Source: Kiritimatiellia bacterium (GTDB taxonomy: Bacteria > Verrucomicrobiota > Kiritimatiellia > CAIVKH01). From it: DNA of 64,000 bases. Numbering within the stretch: position 1 is the stretch's first letter; the number at the start of each line of letters is the position of its first letter. Positions 1 to 9,829 of this stretch are shown here, one piece after another. The stretch is taken from contig JAOSKE010000001.1 in NCBI GenBank assembly GCA_027493775.1, forward strand, positions 867,651 to 931,650. Reading direction: 5' to 3'. The notes under the pieces are model-generated. The model made no database searches. It was not told the DNA's origin and saw only the letters and a list, made by a program, of their open reading frames with translations. A program made the translations under genes and the position numbers.

Positions 1-523
1 TCAAGAGAAGGCATTCCATCACGCCCGCGTTGATCGCCTCGATCTTCGCGAGGATGTTGTTCAGATAATTCAGGCTCTTGATGCGCGGATTCACCGCCTC
101 GGCATGGTTGCGAACCGTCCCGACCGTCACCACGGACAAGCCCTCTTTGTAGAGTTTGGGCGGATAGAGCTGAATCCCGGCGGCGATGACGATGATCTCC
201 GGCTTTTTGCAGAGATACGGATTCAAGCCGAGGCTGCCGACGCCGCGGGTCACGACGAGACGGACGTAGCCGTCTTTAATTTTGTTCGCCGCGCAGGTCT
301 TCACGACTGCGGCAATCATTTGCTTCTTCGTGATCGGAATTTCCAACGCAATGGCTCGGGCCGAGCGATAGAGCCGGTCAATGTGTTCTTCCAGCGTGAA
401 CACACGCCCGTTGTAAGCGCGGATGCCCTCGAACACGCCGTCGCCATAAAGCAACCCGTGATCGAAGACCGAAACCTTCGCATCCCGCTCCGGCACCAAG
501 CGCCCATTCATGTAAATCTTCAT
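1..523 (-). CDS. ilvE: Branched-chain amino acid aminotransferase, N-terminal part (runs off window)
   Basis: PLP fold-type IV aminotransferase that interconverts branched-chain 2-oxo acids and Leu/Ile/Val in the cytoplasm. About 174 residues are visible; roughly the last third lies beyond base 1. Seen: the N-terminal VFDHGLLYGDGVFEGIRAY block typical of IlvE, and the segment NPRIKSLNYLNN, whose Lys149 aligns with the PLP-binding lysine. The ATG at 521-523 is preceded by an AGGAG Shine-Dalgarno sequence. It lies downstream of lolD on the same strand with a 35-bp gap, so it may be cotranscribed. A D-amino-acid transaminase or ADC lyase is less likely given the IlvE-like FEGIRAY motif. Confidence 0.9.
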   Translation of the reverse strand, partial: MKIYMNGRLVPERDAKVSVFDHGLLYGDGVFEGIRAYNGRVFTLEEHIDRLYRSARAIALEIPITKKQMIAAVVKTCAANKIKDGYVRLVVTRGVGSLGLNPYLCKKPEIIVIAAGIQLYPPKLYKEGLSVVTVGTVRNHAEAVNPRIKSLNYLNNILAKIEAINAGVMECLLL

Positions 524-558
524 ATCTTCTCCTCAAGCTCCTGTATGTTGGCCACAAA

Positions 559-1267
559 TCAATTCTGTTTTGGGGTCTCCGCCAGTGCGCCGTCGCGCAG
601 ATGCACCTGCCGATCACACATGCCGGCCACCGTATCATTGTGCGTGACCAGCACGAGCGTATGCCTGCTCTCGCGGGTCAACGCAAATAAATAGTCCAGC
701 ACCTGCTGTCCTGTTGACGAGTCCAGATTACCCGTTGGCTCATCCGCGAGCAAGACCGATGGATCATTCATCAGCGCCCGCGCCAATGAGGCGCGTTGTT
801 GCTCGCCACCGGAGACCTCCACCGGGCGATGATGCAAGCGATGCCGCAGCCCGACTTTCTCCAGCAAATCCAGCGCGCGCTCGCGCAACGCCGGCATCTC
901 CCGCAAAGCGCCGCGACGACTCATCGCGGGGAGCAGCACGTTGTCGAGGATGTCCAGTTCCGGCAACAGGTGATACGCCTGAAACACAAAACCGACGCGT
1001 GTCGCCCGGAACTCTGTCCGCTCCGCAGCCGAGAGTTCATACAGATTTTAAATTTTCAAACTGAACACGCCCGCGACTTGGACGATCCAGTCCGCCCAAC
1101 GTGTGCAAGAGCGTGCTCTTGCCCGCCCCGCTTGCCCCGGTAATCGCCAGGCGTTCGCCCTTGCGAACGGAAAGACTCACGCCGCGCAGTACGTCAATCT
1201 TCATCCGTTCCAGCACATACGTCTTGTGCAGATCGGTCGCCACAATCTGGATCGGGGCCTCACTCAT
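559..1267 (-). CDS. lolD: Lipoprotein-releasing ABC transporter ATPase LolD (one frameshift)
   Basis: ATPase of the LolCDE-type system that extracts outer-membrane lipoproteins from the inner membrane. The first frame carries Walker [10 protein letters not shown] (residues 44-52); the second carries SGGEQQR and Walker [12 protein letters not shown]. The two halves are out of frame. Removing one base from the T4 run at 1046-1049 (AAAA on the coding strand) rejoins them as ENLNLYEL and gives a normal LolD of about 235 residues. A sequencing error is therefore more likely than a dead gene. The start overlaps the end of lolC by 8 bp, so the two are translationally coupled. Confidence 0.88.
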
Positions 1268-2486
1268 GACGCAACGCCTGTACGGGGTCCAAACGGGCGG
1301 CGCGATACGCCGGGATCACGCCCGCTAATGTGCAAATGACCATGACCGACCCGGCGACAATCAGAATATCGGACGCCGAGACCGTCGCGGGAATTCGGCT
1401 TAAATGATAAAGCTCTTTTGGAAACAGCTCCATATTGAAACGGAAAGACAGCAGATCGAGCAGGTTGTTGCGAAAGCGGAGCAACAGCAATCCGGCGCCA
1501 ACACCCAGAAGAGTTCCCAGCGCCCCTTCAATGGCGCCCTGCCAGATAAACACCCCCATCACGCTGCGGTTTCCAAAACCCAACGCTTTCAAAAGGCCGA
1601 TTTCGCGGGTCTTCTGAACCGCAACGGTAATCAATGTGTTTGTGATGCCGAACGCCGCGACGATGGTGATGATAATCAGGAGAAAGAACATCATGTTTTT
1701 CTCCACACGCAACGCAGCAAACAACTGGCGGTTTTGTTCCATCCACGTGACCATGTGATAGGCGGGAGGCAGCTCCTCCTGCAAGCGCTTCTTCACCTCT
1801 TCCGCGTGAAACGGGTCATCCGTCATCACCTGAATCGAATGAACGCCCCGCTCCATCTTGTACAGATCGCGGGCCTTGTCGAGCGACGTGAGAACAAACC
1901 CGACATCGAACTCCCACATCCCGAGATTGTACAGCCCCGATATCGTGAACTCCTCGGGCAGATAGACTTCGTCGCTCGCTGAAAAACTCTGCGGCGAATA
2001 GGCCAACACCTTGTCACCCACCGTCACGCCCATTTGCAGCGCCAGATCACGTCCCATGACCATATTGTCGTCTGAGACATCGAATTCGCCCTTCACCATA
2101 TGCTCGGGAATTCTGCTGATCTTCCGCTCGCGCTCCGGATCAATACCGCGCGCCACCGGCGAATAGACCCGCTCCCCCTTCTGAAGAAAAACAAGACCCT
2201 GCACCATCGGCGCCGCGCCCGACACGCCCGGCGTCTTTTCAATTGCGTCAATCAGCTCATCCGCGTCCTCAATCACGTCATAACCGGTCACCGTGATATG
2301 CGCATTGAAGCTCAGGATTTTGTCCCGCCACATATCGTCGAACCCGCTCATCACGGAGAGCACGACCACGAGCACCGCCACCCCCAACAATACGCCCAAG
2401 ACCGAAATAATCGTAATGATGGACTGAAACGTGCGTTTCGGCCGCATGTACTTGAAGGCCAGGAACAATGAAAAGGGAAGCTGCAT
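1260..2486 (-). CDS. lolC: Lipoprotein-releasing ABC transporter permease LolC/LolE
   Basis: Inner-membrane permease, 408 residues. The ATG at 2486 gives the typical start [18 protein letters not shown]; the open frame extends 30 codons further upstream without resemblance to the family. A transmembrane helix sits near residues 24-45, then a large periplasmic (MacB-core) domain, then three C-terminal helices with the FtsX-type segment [18 protein letters not shown]. Only one LolC/E permease is present with LolD, so a homodimer is likely here. It is divergent from bioF, and the 102 bp between them must hold both promoters. Confidence 0.92.
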   Translation of the reverse strand: MQLPFSLFLAFKYMRPKRTFQSIITIISVLGVLLGVAVLVVVLSVMSGFDDMWRDKILSFNAHITVTGYDVIEDADELIDAIEKTPGVSGAAPMVQGLVFLQKGERVYSPVARGIDPERERKISRIPEHMVKGEFDVSDDNMVMGRDLALQMGVTVGDKVLAYSPQSFSASDEVYLPEEFTISGLYNLGMWEFDVGFVLTSLDKARDLYKMERGVHSIQVMTDDPFHAEEVKKRLQEELPPAYHMVTWMEQNRQLFAALRVEKNMMFFLLIIITIVAAFGITNTLITVAVQKTREIGLLKALGFGNRSVMGVFIWQGAIEGALGTLLGVGAGLLLLRFRNNLLDLLSFRFNMELFPKELYHLSRIPATVSASDILIVAGSVMVICTLAGVIPAYRAARLDPVQALRHE

Positions 2487-2588
2487 ACAGTCGCCCGTTA
2501 TACGCACAACCCACGCAGCGGGCAAGCGACGTTGAAAAAGAACAACTGATGACGGCTTCGCAATTTCGTGCTTCAATCACCCGCGCCC

Positions 2589-3748
2589 ATGAACAACTGG
2601 ATTGATAAAGAACTCGCGGAAGTATCAGAGCGCGGCGAGCGGCGAAAATTGGAGGCATGGCCGGCGCTTGGGCCGTACTTGGAGCGGGACGGCGCACACA
2701 TTCTTAATCTGGCCGGGAACGACTATCTCGGACTGACGGCCAATCCGAATGTTCGCGGAGCGGCGGCGGAGGCGGCGCAGAGCCTCGGCACAGGTGCGAC
2801 AGCATCGCGTTTGCTCACGGGCACCAGTGAAATTCACGCGCAACTTGAGGAGACGCTTGCGGCATGGAAAGGGCACCCGGCCGCTCTGAGCTTCAGCAGC
2901 GGCTACCTCGCCGCGCTTGGAATCATTCCGTTGCTCGTTGGGCGCGACGACCTAATAGTTGCTGACCGGTTCTGTCACGCGTGTTTGCTCGATGGCGCTC
3001 GGATGAGTGGCGCTACCCTCGTTCGTTTTCATCACAACGATATGGAGGATGCGAAGAAACGCCTCCACAAACGCGGCGACTATTCGCGTTGCCTGATCGT
3101 CGCCGAATCCATCTATAGTATGGACGGAGACCTTGCGCCTCTTTCAGAACTACTTGCTCTAGCCAAAGAACACGACGCGTTTCTTCTAGTAGATGAGGCT
3201 CATGCGCTCGGCGTGACCGGAGCGCGAGGCGCTGGATGCACCGCTGATTTTCCCGAAGCGTCGCAAAATCTAATCACACTCGGGGCCATGGGCAAAAGTC
3301 TCGGAGCGGCCGGCGGATTTATCACCGGATCAAATCAGCTTCGAGACCTGATGATCAACCGCGCGCGTACCTTTATTTTCGATACCGCCCTCCCCCGCCC
3401 ACGGTGGCAACGGCCCTCGCCGCGGTGAGAGAAATCATCGCGCATCCGGAGTGGACGCAACAGTTGAATCGGAAAATCAAACGCTTTCGAGAACAACTAC
3501 AGAGCGCAGGGTTGAACACGCTTCAATCGCAGTCACAAATCATCCCTGTAATGATCGGCGACAATGAAAAAGCGATGCGCATTGCGGCGCGCCTTAAAGA
3601 GAATCGCATCGTGGCCGCTGCCATCCGTCCCCCAACCGTTCCACAGGGCACGGCGCGGTTGCGGCTCTCGCTGAGCCTCGCGCACGAGGATGGCGATTTG
3701 GATCGCGCGGCAAACGCGATTATTGAGGCGTGTCGCTCCACGCAATGA
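2589..3748 (+). CDS. bioF: 8-amino-7-oxononanoate synthase (one frameshift)
   Basis: PLP enzyme condensing pimeloyl-ACP with L-alanine, the first step of biotin-ring assembly. Motifs seen: NDYLGL, GTGATASRLLTGT, FSSGYLAALG, VDEAHALGV, and the PLP lysine in MGKSLGAAGG. The frame breaks at the C5 run 3392-3396. Adding one C restores DTALPPPTVATALAAV and a 386-residue protein, the usual BioF length. The ATG at 2589 is preferred over in-frame starts further upstream because it begins the conserved N-terminus. The stop overlaps the bioH start (ATGA), and it heads the run bioF-bioH-bioC-bioD. Confidence 0.93.
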
Positions 3749-4365
3749 AGACGTGCGCCTTCTCCGGGTGGGCATTCCCGCCAGCCGCCCTACAGCCGCT
3801 CGCAGACGCGCTGAGGTCAATAGACAAATCAGATGGCGAACTCTGGATCGGCTGGTCGCTGGGCGGGATTCAAGCGATCTCGCGCTGCGCCGCATCGGTT
3901 CCGCGCACGCTGGTATTGATCTCTTCCACGGCCCGATTTTGCGGCGATGAACAGGGATGGCCGGGGCTGCCTCCGGCGAATTTGCGCGCGTTGCAACGTC
4001 AGCTCGCGCGCACACCGGAGGATGCACTGCGAGAATTTCATCGTCTCTGCAGCGAGAACGCAACGGAAGAGGAAATCGAGCGGCGGGTACAGGACAGTCT
4101 CCCGCTTCCGCTTGCAGACGGTTTGCGCCAGCTGGCAGAGATGGATGTCAGGCTCTCTCTCAAAGGAATCGCACAGCCCGTTTTGCTTCTGCACGGAGCG
4201 CGGGATCGCGTGATTCCAGTCGCGGCGGCGCGGGCAATGGCCTCACGTATTCGGAATGCGCGCCTGATTGAGCACAACGAGGCGGGCCACGATCTTCCAA
4301 TCCGGCATCGCGATTGGGTTGTTGCGCAGATACGAGAATTTTTGGAACAACTCCCTCTGAAATGA
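3745..4365 (+). CDS. bioH: Pimeloyl-ACP methyl ester carboxylesterase BioH
   Basis: Alpha/beta hydrolase that removes the methyl group BioC adds, releasing pimeloyl-ACP for BioF. Visible: nucleophile elbow GWSLGG (Ser38), acid HGARDR and catalytic His in NEAGHDLPI. The stretch after the nucleophile, with an RFCGDEQGWPG-like loop, resembles E. coli BioH. At 206 residues it is about 50 shorter than E. coli BioH, mainly at the N-terminus. Start and stop overlap bioF and bioC by ATGA, and this context supports BioH over BioG or a generic esterase. Confidence 0.85.
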   Translation: MKTCAFSGWAFPPAALQPLADALRSIDKSDGELWIGWSLGGIQAISRCAASVPRTLVLISSTARFCGDEQGWPGLPPANLRALQRQLARTPEDALREFHRLCSENATEEEIERRVQDSLPLPLADGLRQLAEMDVRLSLKGIAQPVLLLHGARDRVIPVAAARAMASRIRNARLIEHNEAGHDLPIRHRDWVVAQIREFLEQLPLK

Positions 4366-5153
4366 ATTCGCTTCAGGAACATCAGCGGGTGCGCTTCTCC
4401 GCCGCCGCGTCCGGCTATGATCGCTTCGCGCGGGTGCAGCGCGCGGTCGCAGAGAATGTCCTTCGGGGACTAACATTCGCGGCTGCGCCCAAACGGGTTC
4501 TCGATATCGGCTGCGGCGACGGCAATCTCACGCGCCAAATTGCGGGCATCTGGCCGGAAGCGGAGGTTGAAGGGATTGATCTCGCCCCCGGTATGATCGA
4601 AAACGCACGCAGGCTGAACACTGATTCAACGCGCCCGCGTTTTACCGTCGCAGACGCCGCGACATTCACAAGCGCTCGCCCCTATGATGCGTTGGTGAGC
4701 AGCAGCGCACTTCACTGGGCGCAGCCGCTAAACTCGACATTTGCAAATCTCGGTCGCCTACTTGCACCGGGCGGACGATTCGTTTTTGCGCTGATGCTCA
4801 AAAATACCCTGCGCGAGTTACACGCGGCCAGAGCACGCGTTGTGCCGGATAATCCGCCGACCCAGCGGATGCCATCCGACCAGAACGTCCGCGCAGCGTT
4901 GAACTCCAATGGATTCAAACTTGAAGCCAGCGAAGTTGAAGAACGTTTGACGCACAGCGAGTCGGCGCGAGCCTTGCTGCGCGAACTGCACGAGCTTGGC
5001 GTCACCGGCGGAGGCCTCTCGCGCGGAGCGCGTCCGCTCTCGCGCACAGAACTGCATCACCTCATAGAATACTACGACGCGCATTATCGCGATCCGCAGG
5101 GGGTCTTCGCCACCTATCACGTCGGCCACTACTGGGGCGTCCGCCATGCTTGA
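4362..5153 (+). CDS. bioC: Malonyl-ACP O-methyltransferase BioC
   Basis: SAM-dependent methyltransferase that caps malonyl-ACP so that fatty acid synthesis can make the pimeloyl chain. 263 residues from the ATG at 4362, which overlaps the bioH stop; the open frame extends 16 codons upstream but that part lies inside bioH. Seen: N-terminal motif RFSAAASGYDRFARVQ, SAM motif VLDIGCGDGN, an acidic residue in EGIDLAPGMI, and SSSALHWA. All are typical of BioC. It overlaps bioD by 8 bp. Confidence 0.92.
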   Translation: MNSLQEHQRVRFSAAASGYDRFARVQRAVAENVLRGLTFAAAPKRVLDIGCGDGNLTRQIAGIWPEAEVEGIDLAPGMIENARRLNTDSTRPRFTVADAATFTSARPYDALVSSSALHWAQPLNSTFANLGRLLAPGGRFVFALMLKNTLRELHAARARVVPDNPPTQRMPSDQNVRAALNSNGFKLEASEVEERLTHSESARALLRELHELGVTGGGLSRGARPLSRTELHHLIEYYDAHYRDPQGVFATYHVGHYWGVRHA

Positions 5154-5832
5154 GAGCGGCGCAATCGTGGTTGGAACCGACACCGGTATCGGCAAGACCT
5201 TTGTCACAGCCGCGCTCCTCCTCGCGCTGCGGACGCGGGGGGCTGATGCGCTCCCGATGAAGCCGGTTCAAACCGGCGCAGAAAACAACCGTGCGCCGGA
5301 TATTGATTTCTGTCTTCGCATGGCGGACATCGAATGCGACGACGCGCTTTACAACACACTCGCGCCTTACCGCTTCCCCCTCCCCGCCTCCCCGCATTTC
5401 GCCGCACAGTGCGCGAAAACAACAATTGATCCACGGCGGATACTTGACGCTTTTTACACCCTTCGCGCGGCGGGCCACACCCCGATCATAGAGGCGGCGG
5501 GCGGAATACTAGTTCCGCTGACCGACTCGCTCTTGCAGATTGATCTCCTCCGCGAACTCAATCTACCCTTCCTCCTCGTCGCCCGCCCATCGTTGGGAAC
5601 ACTCAACCACACCCTGTTGACCATCGAAGCGCTGCAAAACAGAAAAGCTGAAATTTGCGCCGTGGCCCTTAACTGCCTTACCCCCGATATTACCGAAATC
5701 GAAGAAGACAATCTGAACGCGCTGAAAAAATGGCATCCCGGCCTGTCCATTAGCTTCTTCCCCCACCTAAACGAAGTAACCGCCGGGACGCTGACCGCCG
5801 CCGGGACAAATTTCCTCTCTTCTGTTTTCTAA
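5146..5832 (+). CDS. bioD: ATP-dependent dethiobiotin synthetase
   Basis: Closes the ureido ring of dethiobiotin from DAPA, CO2 and ATP. 228 residues, the usual size. Seen: N-terminal P-loop VVGTDTGIGKTFVTAALL, the substrate region MKPVQTGAE, and EAAGGILVPL. It is the last gene of the bioF-H-C-D run; the aminotransferase bioA needed just before it in the pathway lies 4.4 kb downstream beyond an accessory segment. No biotin synthase bioB is visible in the window. Confidence 0.95.
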   Translation: MLESGAIVVGTDTGIGKTFVTAALLLALRTRGADALPMKPVQTGAENNRAPDIDFCLRMADIECDDALYNTLAPYRFPLPASPHFAAQCAKTTIDPRRILDAFYTLRAAGHTPIIEAAGGILVPLTDSLLQIDLLRELNLPFLLVARPSLGTLNHTLLTIEALQNRKAEICAVALNCLTPDITEIEEDNLNALKKWHPGLSISFFPHLNEVTAGTLTAAGTNFLSSVF

Positions 5833-5939
5833 GTTTAACAGACGTTTGTTCCGCGCCCTCGCGCTTCGATAACGAATCGTAGCTTGACGTCACTCGACAG
5901 TGAATAAATCGCCGGGCGCGCGCAGCAAAAGCGCTTGCT

Positions 5940-6987
5940 TCATTCCGGCGACAGCTCGCCGAAGAGCTTCAAGTAAGCTGACTGAATGTGCACTTCGAGG
6001 TCTTCGGGCGTGCCGGGGTTTAACCCTGCCGCATCGGCATATCGCGCAAAACTCACGATACCAAGAATTACAGCCAAAGCCATGAGTGGCGACGTGCCGT
6101 GCATTCCGTTCATTAGCGCGAGTTGGGTGCGTTGAGTCCGTGTTAATTTAGAAACCGCTTCGCGATAGTGCGGGATGGCTTCTTCTACGGACAACGTGAT
6201 GCCTGTGCCCCACACCGACACAGAAAACAAACGTTCCTGCACCTTTGCGTAGATATCTTTGACGTAATCCGAGGTATCTTCCGGCCCGGCGAATTTTCCT
6301 TGGACTTCGACAAAATCGCGAATCAGTTGCTCCGGCGCTTCCACGTCATAGTTGAAATCGCGAAATGAGCAGTATGCTGAAAATATTCCGAAGTTCTTTG
6401 CCTTCATTTTTGGGACAGTCAGTTTTTCGGAACGCGATCGCTGTGAGCAAATCGCGCGAGGGCGATTCAACTGCGTGGTTGCGTGGCGTTGACCAGTCTG
6501 GAAGATAAAACTTGCCGTCGCGCGGCTGAACCTGCGCCTGCGCGGACTCCAGAAGCGGAAGGTCATTCTTCATCTGCTCAACCAGCGAATCGGGCAGAAC
6601 AAACTCGCCGAATTTGTCGAGGTGGAAAGCGAGAGAATGGTCCTCGCGCAACCACGTCGGCAACGGCATGCCGTGGAGTTGAACGGCCTCGCTCCTCGCG
6701 GCTGTCTGTAGCGTCGGTTCATTCTGTTTCAACGCCTGCGCCATCGCGTATCGCGGGATGTGCCATTGTTCAAAATGCAGGCCATTGGGGTCATCAACAT
6801 CTGTTGCAATGGCGACAAACTGCCAAGCACCCAATGATTGCGCGACATTGATGATATCCGACCACATAATCAGCCCCAGCCCGCCCTCGCGCAGTGCGCC
6901 GAACAACGCCGTGCGCCCGGTTTTTGCGAGCAGTTTGACATCAAAATCGTATTGAATGTGTCGGGCCGTCGTTTCGTTGAAGCTCAT
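5940..6987 (-). CDS. Hypothetical protein (probable single gene with one frameshift)
   Basis: Not recognised. Two overlapping frames (6346-6987 and 5940-6408 or longer) join into one protein of about 348 residues if one base is removed from the T5 run at 6423-6427 (A5 on the coding strand), giving ...AFRKLTVPKMKAKNFGIF. The N-terminal half begins MSFNETTARHIQYDFDVKLL and contains ALFGALREGGLGLIMWSD. The C-terminal half is mostly helical and has one hydrophobic segment, TSPLMALAVILGIVSFARYA. Alternatively these are two genes, the second starting at ATG 6408. It is transcribed against the bio genes and lies in the accessory segment between bioD and bioA. Confidence 0.5.
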
Positions 6988-7105
6988 AAATTCCCCAAAG
7001 ATGGAAAAGCACCGTACCGCAACCCTGCGAATCGGTCAAAAAACCAACCTTCCGTTCTGCCGGAAATGTATGCTATATACGCGCTGCGGAAGGAGTGGTG
7101 GGCCG

Positions 7106-7396
7106 ATGGACAAGGCGATCAAGCATGAGGACAACGGCAAAGTTGGGCGGATTACTCTCTACGATGAGGAAACGCTGATCGGCGAGCTGATCTATTTATG
7201 GAACGGCACAAGCACGTTCACCATCACCTCCACCGAAGTGAACCCCGCCCACCGTGGAAATGGCTATGCCAAAACCCTCGTCCTAAAAGCTGCTGAAATC
7301 GCCAAAGAGCGCCAAGCCAAAGTAATCCCCCAATGCTCCTACGCCCGCGCAGTTTTTGAACGCGCCCCAGACCTCCGTGCACTCATCGCCAAATAA
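7106..7396 (+). CDS. Small GNAT-type N-acetyltransferase (YjdJ/Gcn5-related)
   Basis: 96-residue protein of the short acetyl-CoA-binding GNAT type. Visible: beta strands around GRITLYDEETLIGELIYLW, then TEVNPAHRGNGYAKTL, the acetyl-CoA pyrophosphate-binding signature, and SYARAVFERAPDL at the C-terminus. The ATG at 7106 has AGGAG ten bases upstream; the open frame extends further without a better start. The substrate is unknown. The last 60 codons are duplicated perfectly 2.6 kb downstream, beyond the restriction-modification genes. Confidence 0.8.
   Translation: MDKAIKHEDNGKVGRITLYDEETLIGELIYLWNGTSTFTITSTEVNPAHRGNGYAKTLVLKAAEIAKERQAKVIPQCSYARAVFERAPDLRALIAK
7213..7395 (+). repeat. Direct repeat copy 1 (183 bp, perfect)
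   Basis: Bases 7213-7395 are identical to 9847-10029. The copy covers the last 60 codons of the GNAT gene up to the second base of its stop codon. Similarity continues with mismatches for about 15 bases upstream (from 7197) and 10 bases downstream. The two copies flank the restriction-modification genes, as expected for an insertion with a long target duplication. Confidence 0.93.
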
Positions 7397-7646
7397 CGCA
7401 GCCATGCCCCGGCGGGCAAACAACTTTGCAAGCACACAAAATTCGTCCACCCTTCGCGCATAATACGGTGACGCGACGAACAAGCCGGTTTGATTGGGAT
7501 CGCTGCTTCATCTTCGGCCCGTATACACTCCATGAAAGAATCACAAACGCGCTTGATCATGCCTGGTCGGATTATGAAGCATAAGGCAACCACGCCTTTC
7601 AACGCTCTTCCACTCGACAGCAGCCACTGAATGCGGGAAGAAAGGA

Positions 7647-8495
7647 TTGAAAACAGACGTTTTCACCGACATAATTCCCCACATGGACCAAGACGGACAA
7701 GACTGCGAATATCTGGCATTCCTCATCAATGCCATCCGTGTTTGTGCGGACTACCGGCCAAAACTCGGACATGGAGCAGACAAGGGATACACTCTGGCCG
7801 AATTCCAGAAGGTATATCGTAGCGATCCCTTCTATAACTGGATTGGTTTGGACAATCCGCTGATGTATGCCGCCCACAAGGCCGCAGGCGGCATGACCAG
7901 CATTTATCGCCAGATCGGCTTCGGTTGCGAGCGCCTATTCCGGCGCGTGATTCAAGACTCCCTGGCGCTTACGGACGATGACGTCAAATGGTCGTACACG
8001 ATCAAGAAAGGCCGAGGCGCAATGCGAACTCTCCACCTTGACGCACGCATCCCCACAGATTCCGTTTCCGACCGCGCGAAACGCGGGGCCGTAAAAAAAT
8101 GGATTGCGGATTGCGCCGCCGACTTGGAAGTCAGCGCCCCTATCGCGGCAACGCTTCAAGGAGTCGTGTTTGAAGTTCGGCAGGGATACAAAAGCAAGGA
8201 CTCGAAGCGCCAAAATGCTGACATCGTAAATGCGACCACGGCCTATACAAAAGCATATCTCCCCTGTGTCGCCATTTTGTCGCTTCAGATAGACGATGAT
8301 ATTGCCCTTCGCTATCGAAACGAGAAGTGGGCTTTGCTGACCGGCGGCACGGAAGAGCAATCTTCCACCAGGTCGGTCTATGCCTTCATGCGCAACGTCA
8401 TCGGTTACGATTTGGCCGCATTCTTTGAGCGACATTCTGATACGTTAAAAGCGGAGGTCAACGCTGTTCTCAAAAAGTTGCTTGCGTCACCATGA
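7647..8495 (+). CDS. Putative type II restriction endonuclease
   Basis: 282 residues from a TTG start at 7647, preceded by a purine-rich AAAGGA; ATG 7683 is an alternative. The C-terminal half contains FEVRQGYKSKDSKRQNADI, which has the acidic-x-lysine layout (E-x-R, then K-S-K) of PD-(D/E)XK nucleases, and it is preceded by strands consistent with that fold. The call rests mainly on context: its stop overlaps the start of a DNA methyltransferase (ATGA), as in two-gene type II systems. Recognition sequence unknown. The 250 bp upstream hold no convincing controller gene, only a 32-codon frame at 7532. Confidence 0.6.
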   Translation: MKTDVFTDIIPHMDQDGQDCEYLAFLINAIRVCADYRPKLGHGADKGYTLAEFQKVYRSDPFYNWIGLDNPLMYAAHKAAGGMTSIYRQIGFGCERLFRRVIQDSLALTDDDVKWSYTIKKGRGAMRTLHLDARIPTDSVSDRAKRGAVKKWIADCAADLEVSAPIAATLQGVVFEVRQGYKSKDSKRQNADIVNATTAYTKAYLPCVAILSLQIDDDIALRYRNEKWALLTGGTEEQSSTRSVYAFMRNVIGYDLAAFFERHSDTLKAEVNAVLKKLLASP

Positions 8496-9796
8496 CATCT
8501 GCTCTCGCCACAACCTTGGACACTCGCAAACAGAACGCTCATCTGACGTTCAAGCACAACCGCCACCATGGGCGTCACGGTTGGTTGCGACTGACCCCAG
8601 CCTACTCAGTTCCCTTGGTCAGCAAGATATTGGAAGGTCACAACTATGCGGCAACGGTTTTGGATCCCTTTTCAGGAACCGGAACCACTGCATTGTGTGC
8701 CGCGTACGCGGGGCTCAGGGGAACGGGGCTTGAGATCAATCCGTTTTTGGTGTGGTTCAGTTCCGTCAAGTTTCGCCAGTTCTCCCCGGCTACCATTGAA
8801 AAAACGCAGGCTCTGGGCACCGTCATTGCCGCAGCCTCCTCGTCGGAAGGCATCCCCTCTGCCGATCCACCGCCTATCCACAATATCGAGCGATGGTGGA
8901 ATGACCAAGAACTTCATTTTCTGTGCCGCCTGAAGGCCTGCATTCTCGACGCAGCCGAAGAAGGAAGTGATGAGCGCAACCTTCTGCTTGTGGCGTTCTG
9001 CCGCGTCGTGATCACGTTGTCGAATGCAGCATTCAATCATCAGTCAATGTCCTTCAAGTCGGCCGACACTTCCCCTCAACTCTTTGAGATTAAGCGCGAC
9101 AACGCCGATATTTTTCTCAAGGAACTTTCCCTCGTGCTGAGTGGCGCAGCCGACAACCCGCAAATCGAACCCACCATCGTGACCGGCGATGCAAGGCAGC
9201 CCTCACGATTTCTCACCGACAAATTCGACATGCTCATCACTTCGCCGCCATACCCAAACCGGATGTCCTACATTCGAGAGCTGCGCCCCTATATGTATTG
9301 GCTGGGTTTTCTCACCAATGGTCGAGATGCTGGCGAGCACGATTGGCGAGCAATTGGCGGCACATGGGGGGTGGCAACCAGCAGATTGGCGGAATGGACG
9401 CCATCCGACAAAGCGTTTATACCGCCTGCTCTGAAGAAGTCTCTCGCCGGAATTTCGAATCCAAAGAACAACAATGGGACATTGTTGGCAAATTATGTAG
9501 CGAAATATTTTGAGGACACATGGCTCCACCTGTCCGACATCGGCAACGTTCTGAATGATGACGCCAAGGTCCACTACGTTGTTGGAAATTCCACCTTTTA
9601 TGGGACATTGCTTCCCGTGGAACAAATATTCCAAGTCATGCTGCAAGAGGCGGGTTTCCATGACGTTGAAATCGTCAAAATTCGTAAACGAAACTCCAAG
9701 GCGGAACTTTTTGAATTTGATGTGACCGGGGCAAAGGGCCGACCAAGCAAGCGCTCCACTGTGCGAGAATCCCGTCGACGATCTCCGCGCCGGTGA
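8492..9796 (+). CDS. DNA methyltransferase (SPPY type, probable m4C) of the R-M pair
   Basis: 434-residue SAM-dependent DNA methyltransferase. Motif I DPFSGTGTT (around residue 60) comes before motif IV TSPPYPNRMSYIRELRP (around residue 250). SPPY catalytic loops are typical of N4-cytosine and some N6-adenine enzymes. The N-terminal HGRHGWLRLTPAYSVPLV segment resembles methyltransferases that make up a target region before motif I. It presumably protects host DNA from the overlapping nuclease. The gene ends just before the second GNAT repeat. Confidence 0.85.
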   Translation: MTSALATTLDTRKQNAHLTFKHNRHHGRHGWLRLTPAYSVPLVSKILEGHNYAATVLDPFSGTGTTALCAAYAGLRGTGLEINPFLVWFSSVKFRQFSPATIEKTQALGTVIAAASSSEGIPSADPPPIHNIERWWNDQELHFLCRLKACILDAAEEGSDERNLLLVAFCRVVITLSNAAFNHQSMSFKSADTSPQLFEIKRDNADIFLKELSLVLSGAADNPQIEPTIVTGDARQPSRFLTDKFDMLITSPPYPNRMSYIRELRPYMYWLGFLTNGRDAGEHDWRAIGGTWGVATSRLAEWTPSDKAFIPPALKKSLAGISNPKNNNGTLLANYVAKYFEDTWLHLSDIGNVLNDDAKVHYVVGNSTFYGTLLPVEQIFQVMLQEAGFHDVEIVKIRKRNSKAELFEFDVTGAKGRPSKRSTVRESRRRSPRR

Positions 9797-9829
9797 GCGC
9801 TGATCATCCCAAATATATGGCCATCAGAA

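Noticed and set aside
2487..2588. BirA-type operator before bioF
   Set aside because: No TTGTAAACC/GGTTTACAA-like dyad was found in the lolC-bioF intergenic region.
7532..7630. 32-codon frame upstream of the restriction nuclease, possible controller protein
   Set aside because: Too short for an R-M controller and lacks a helix-turn-helix pattern.
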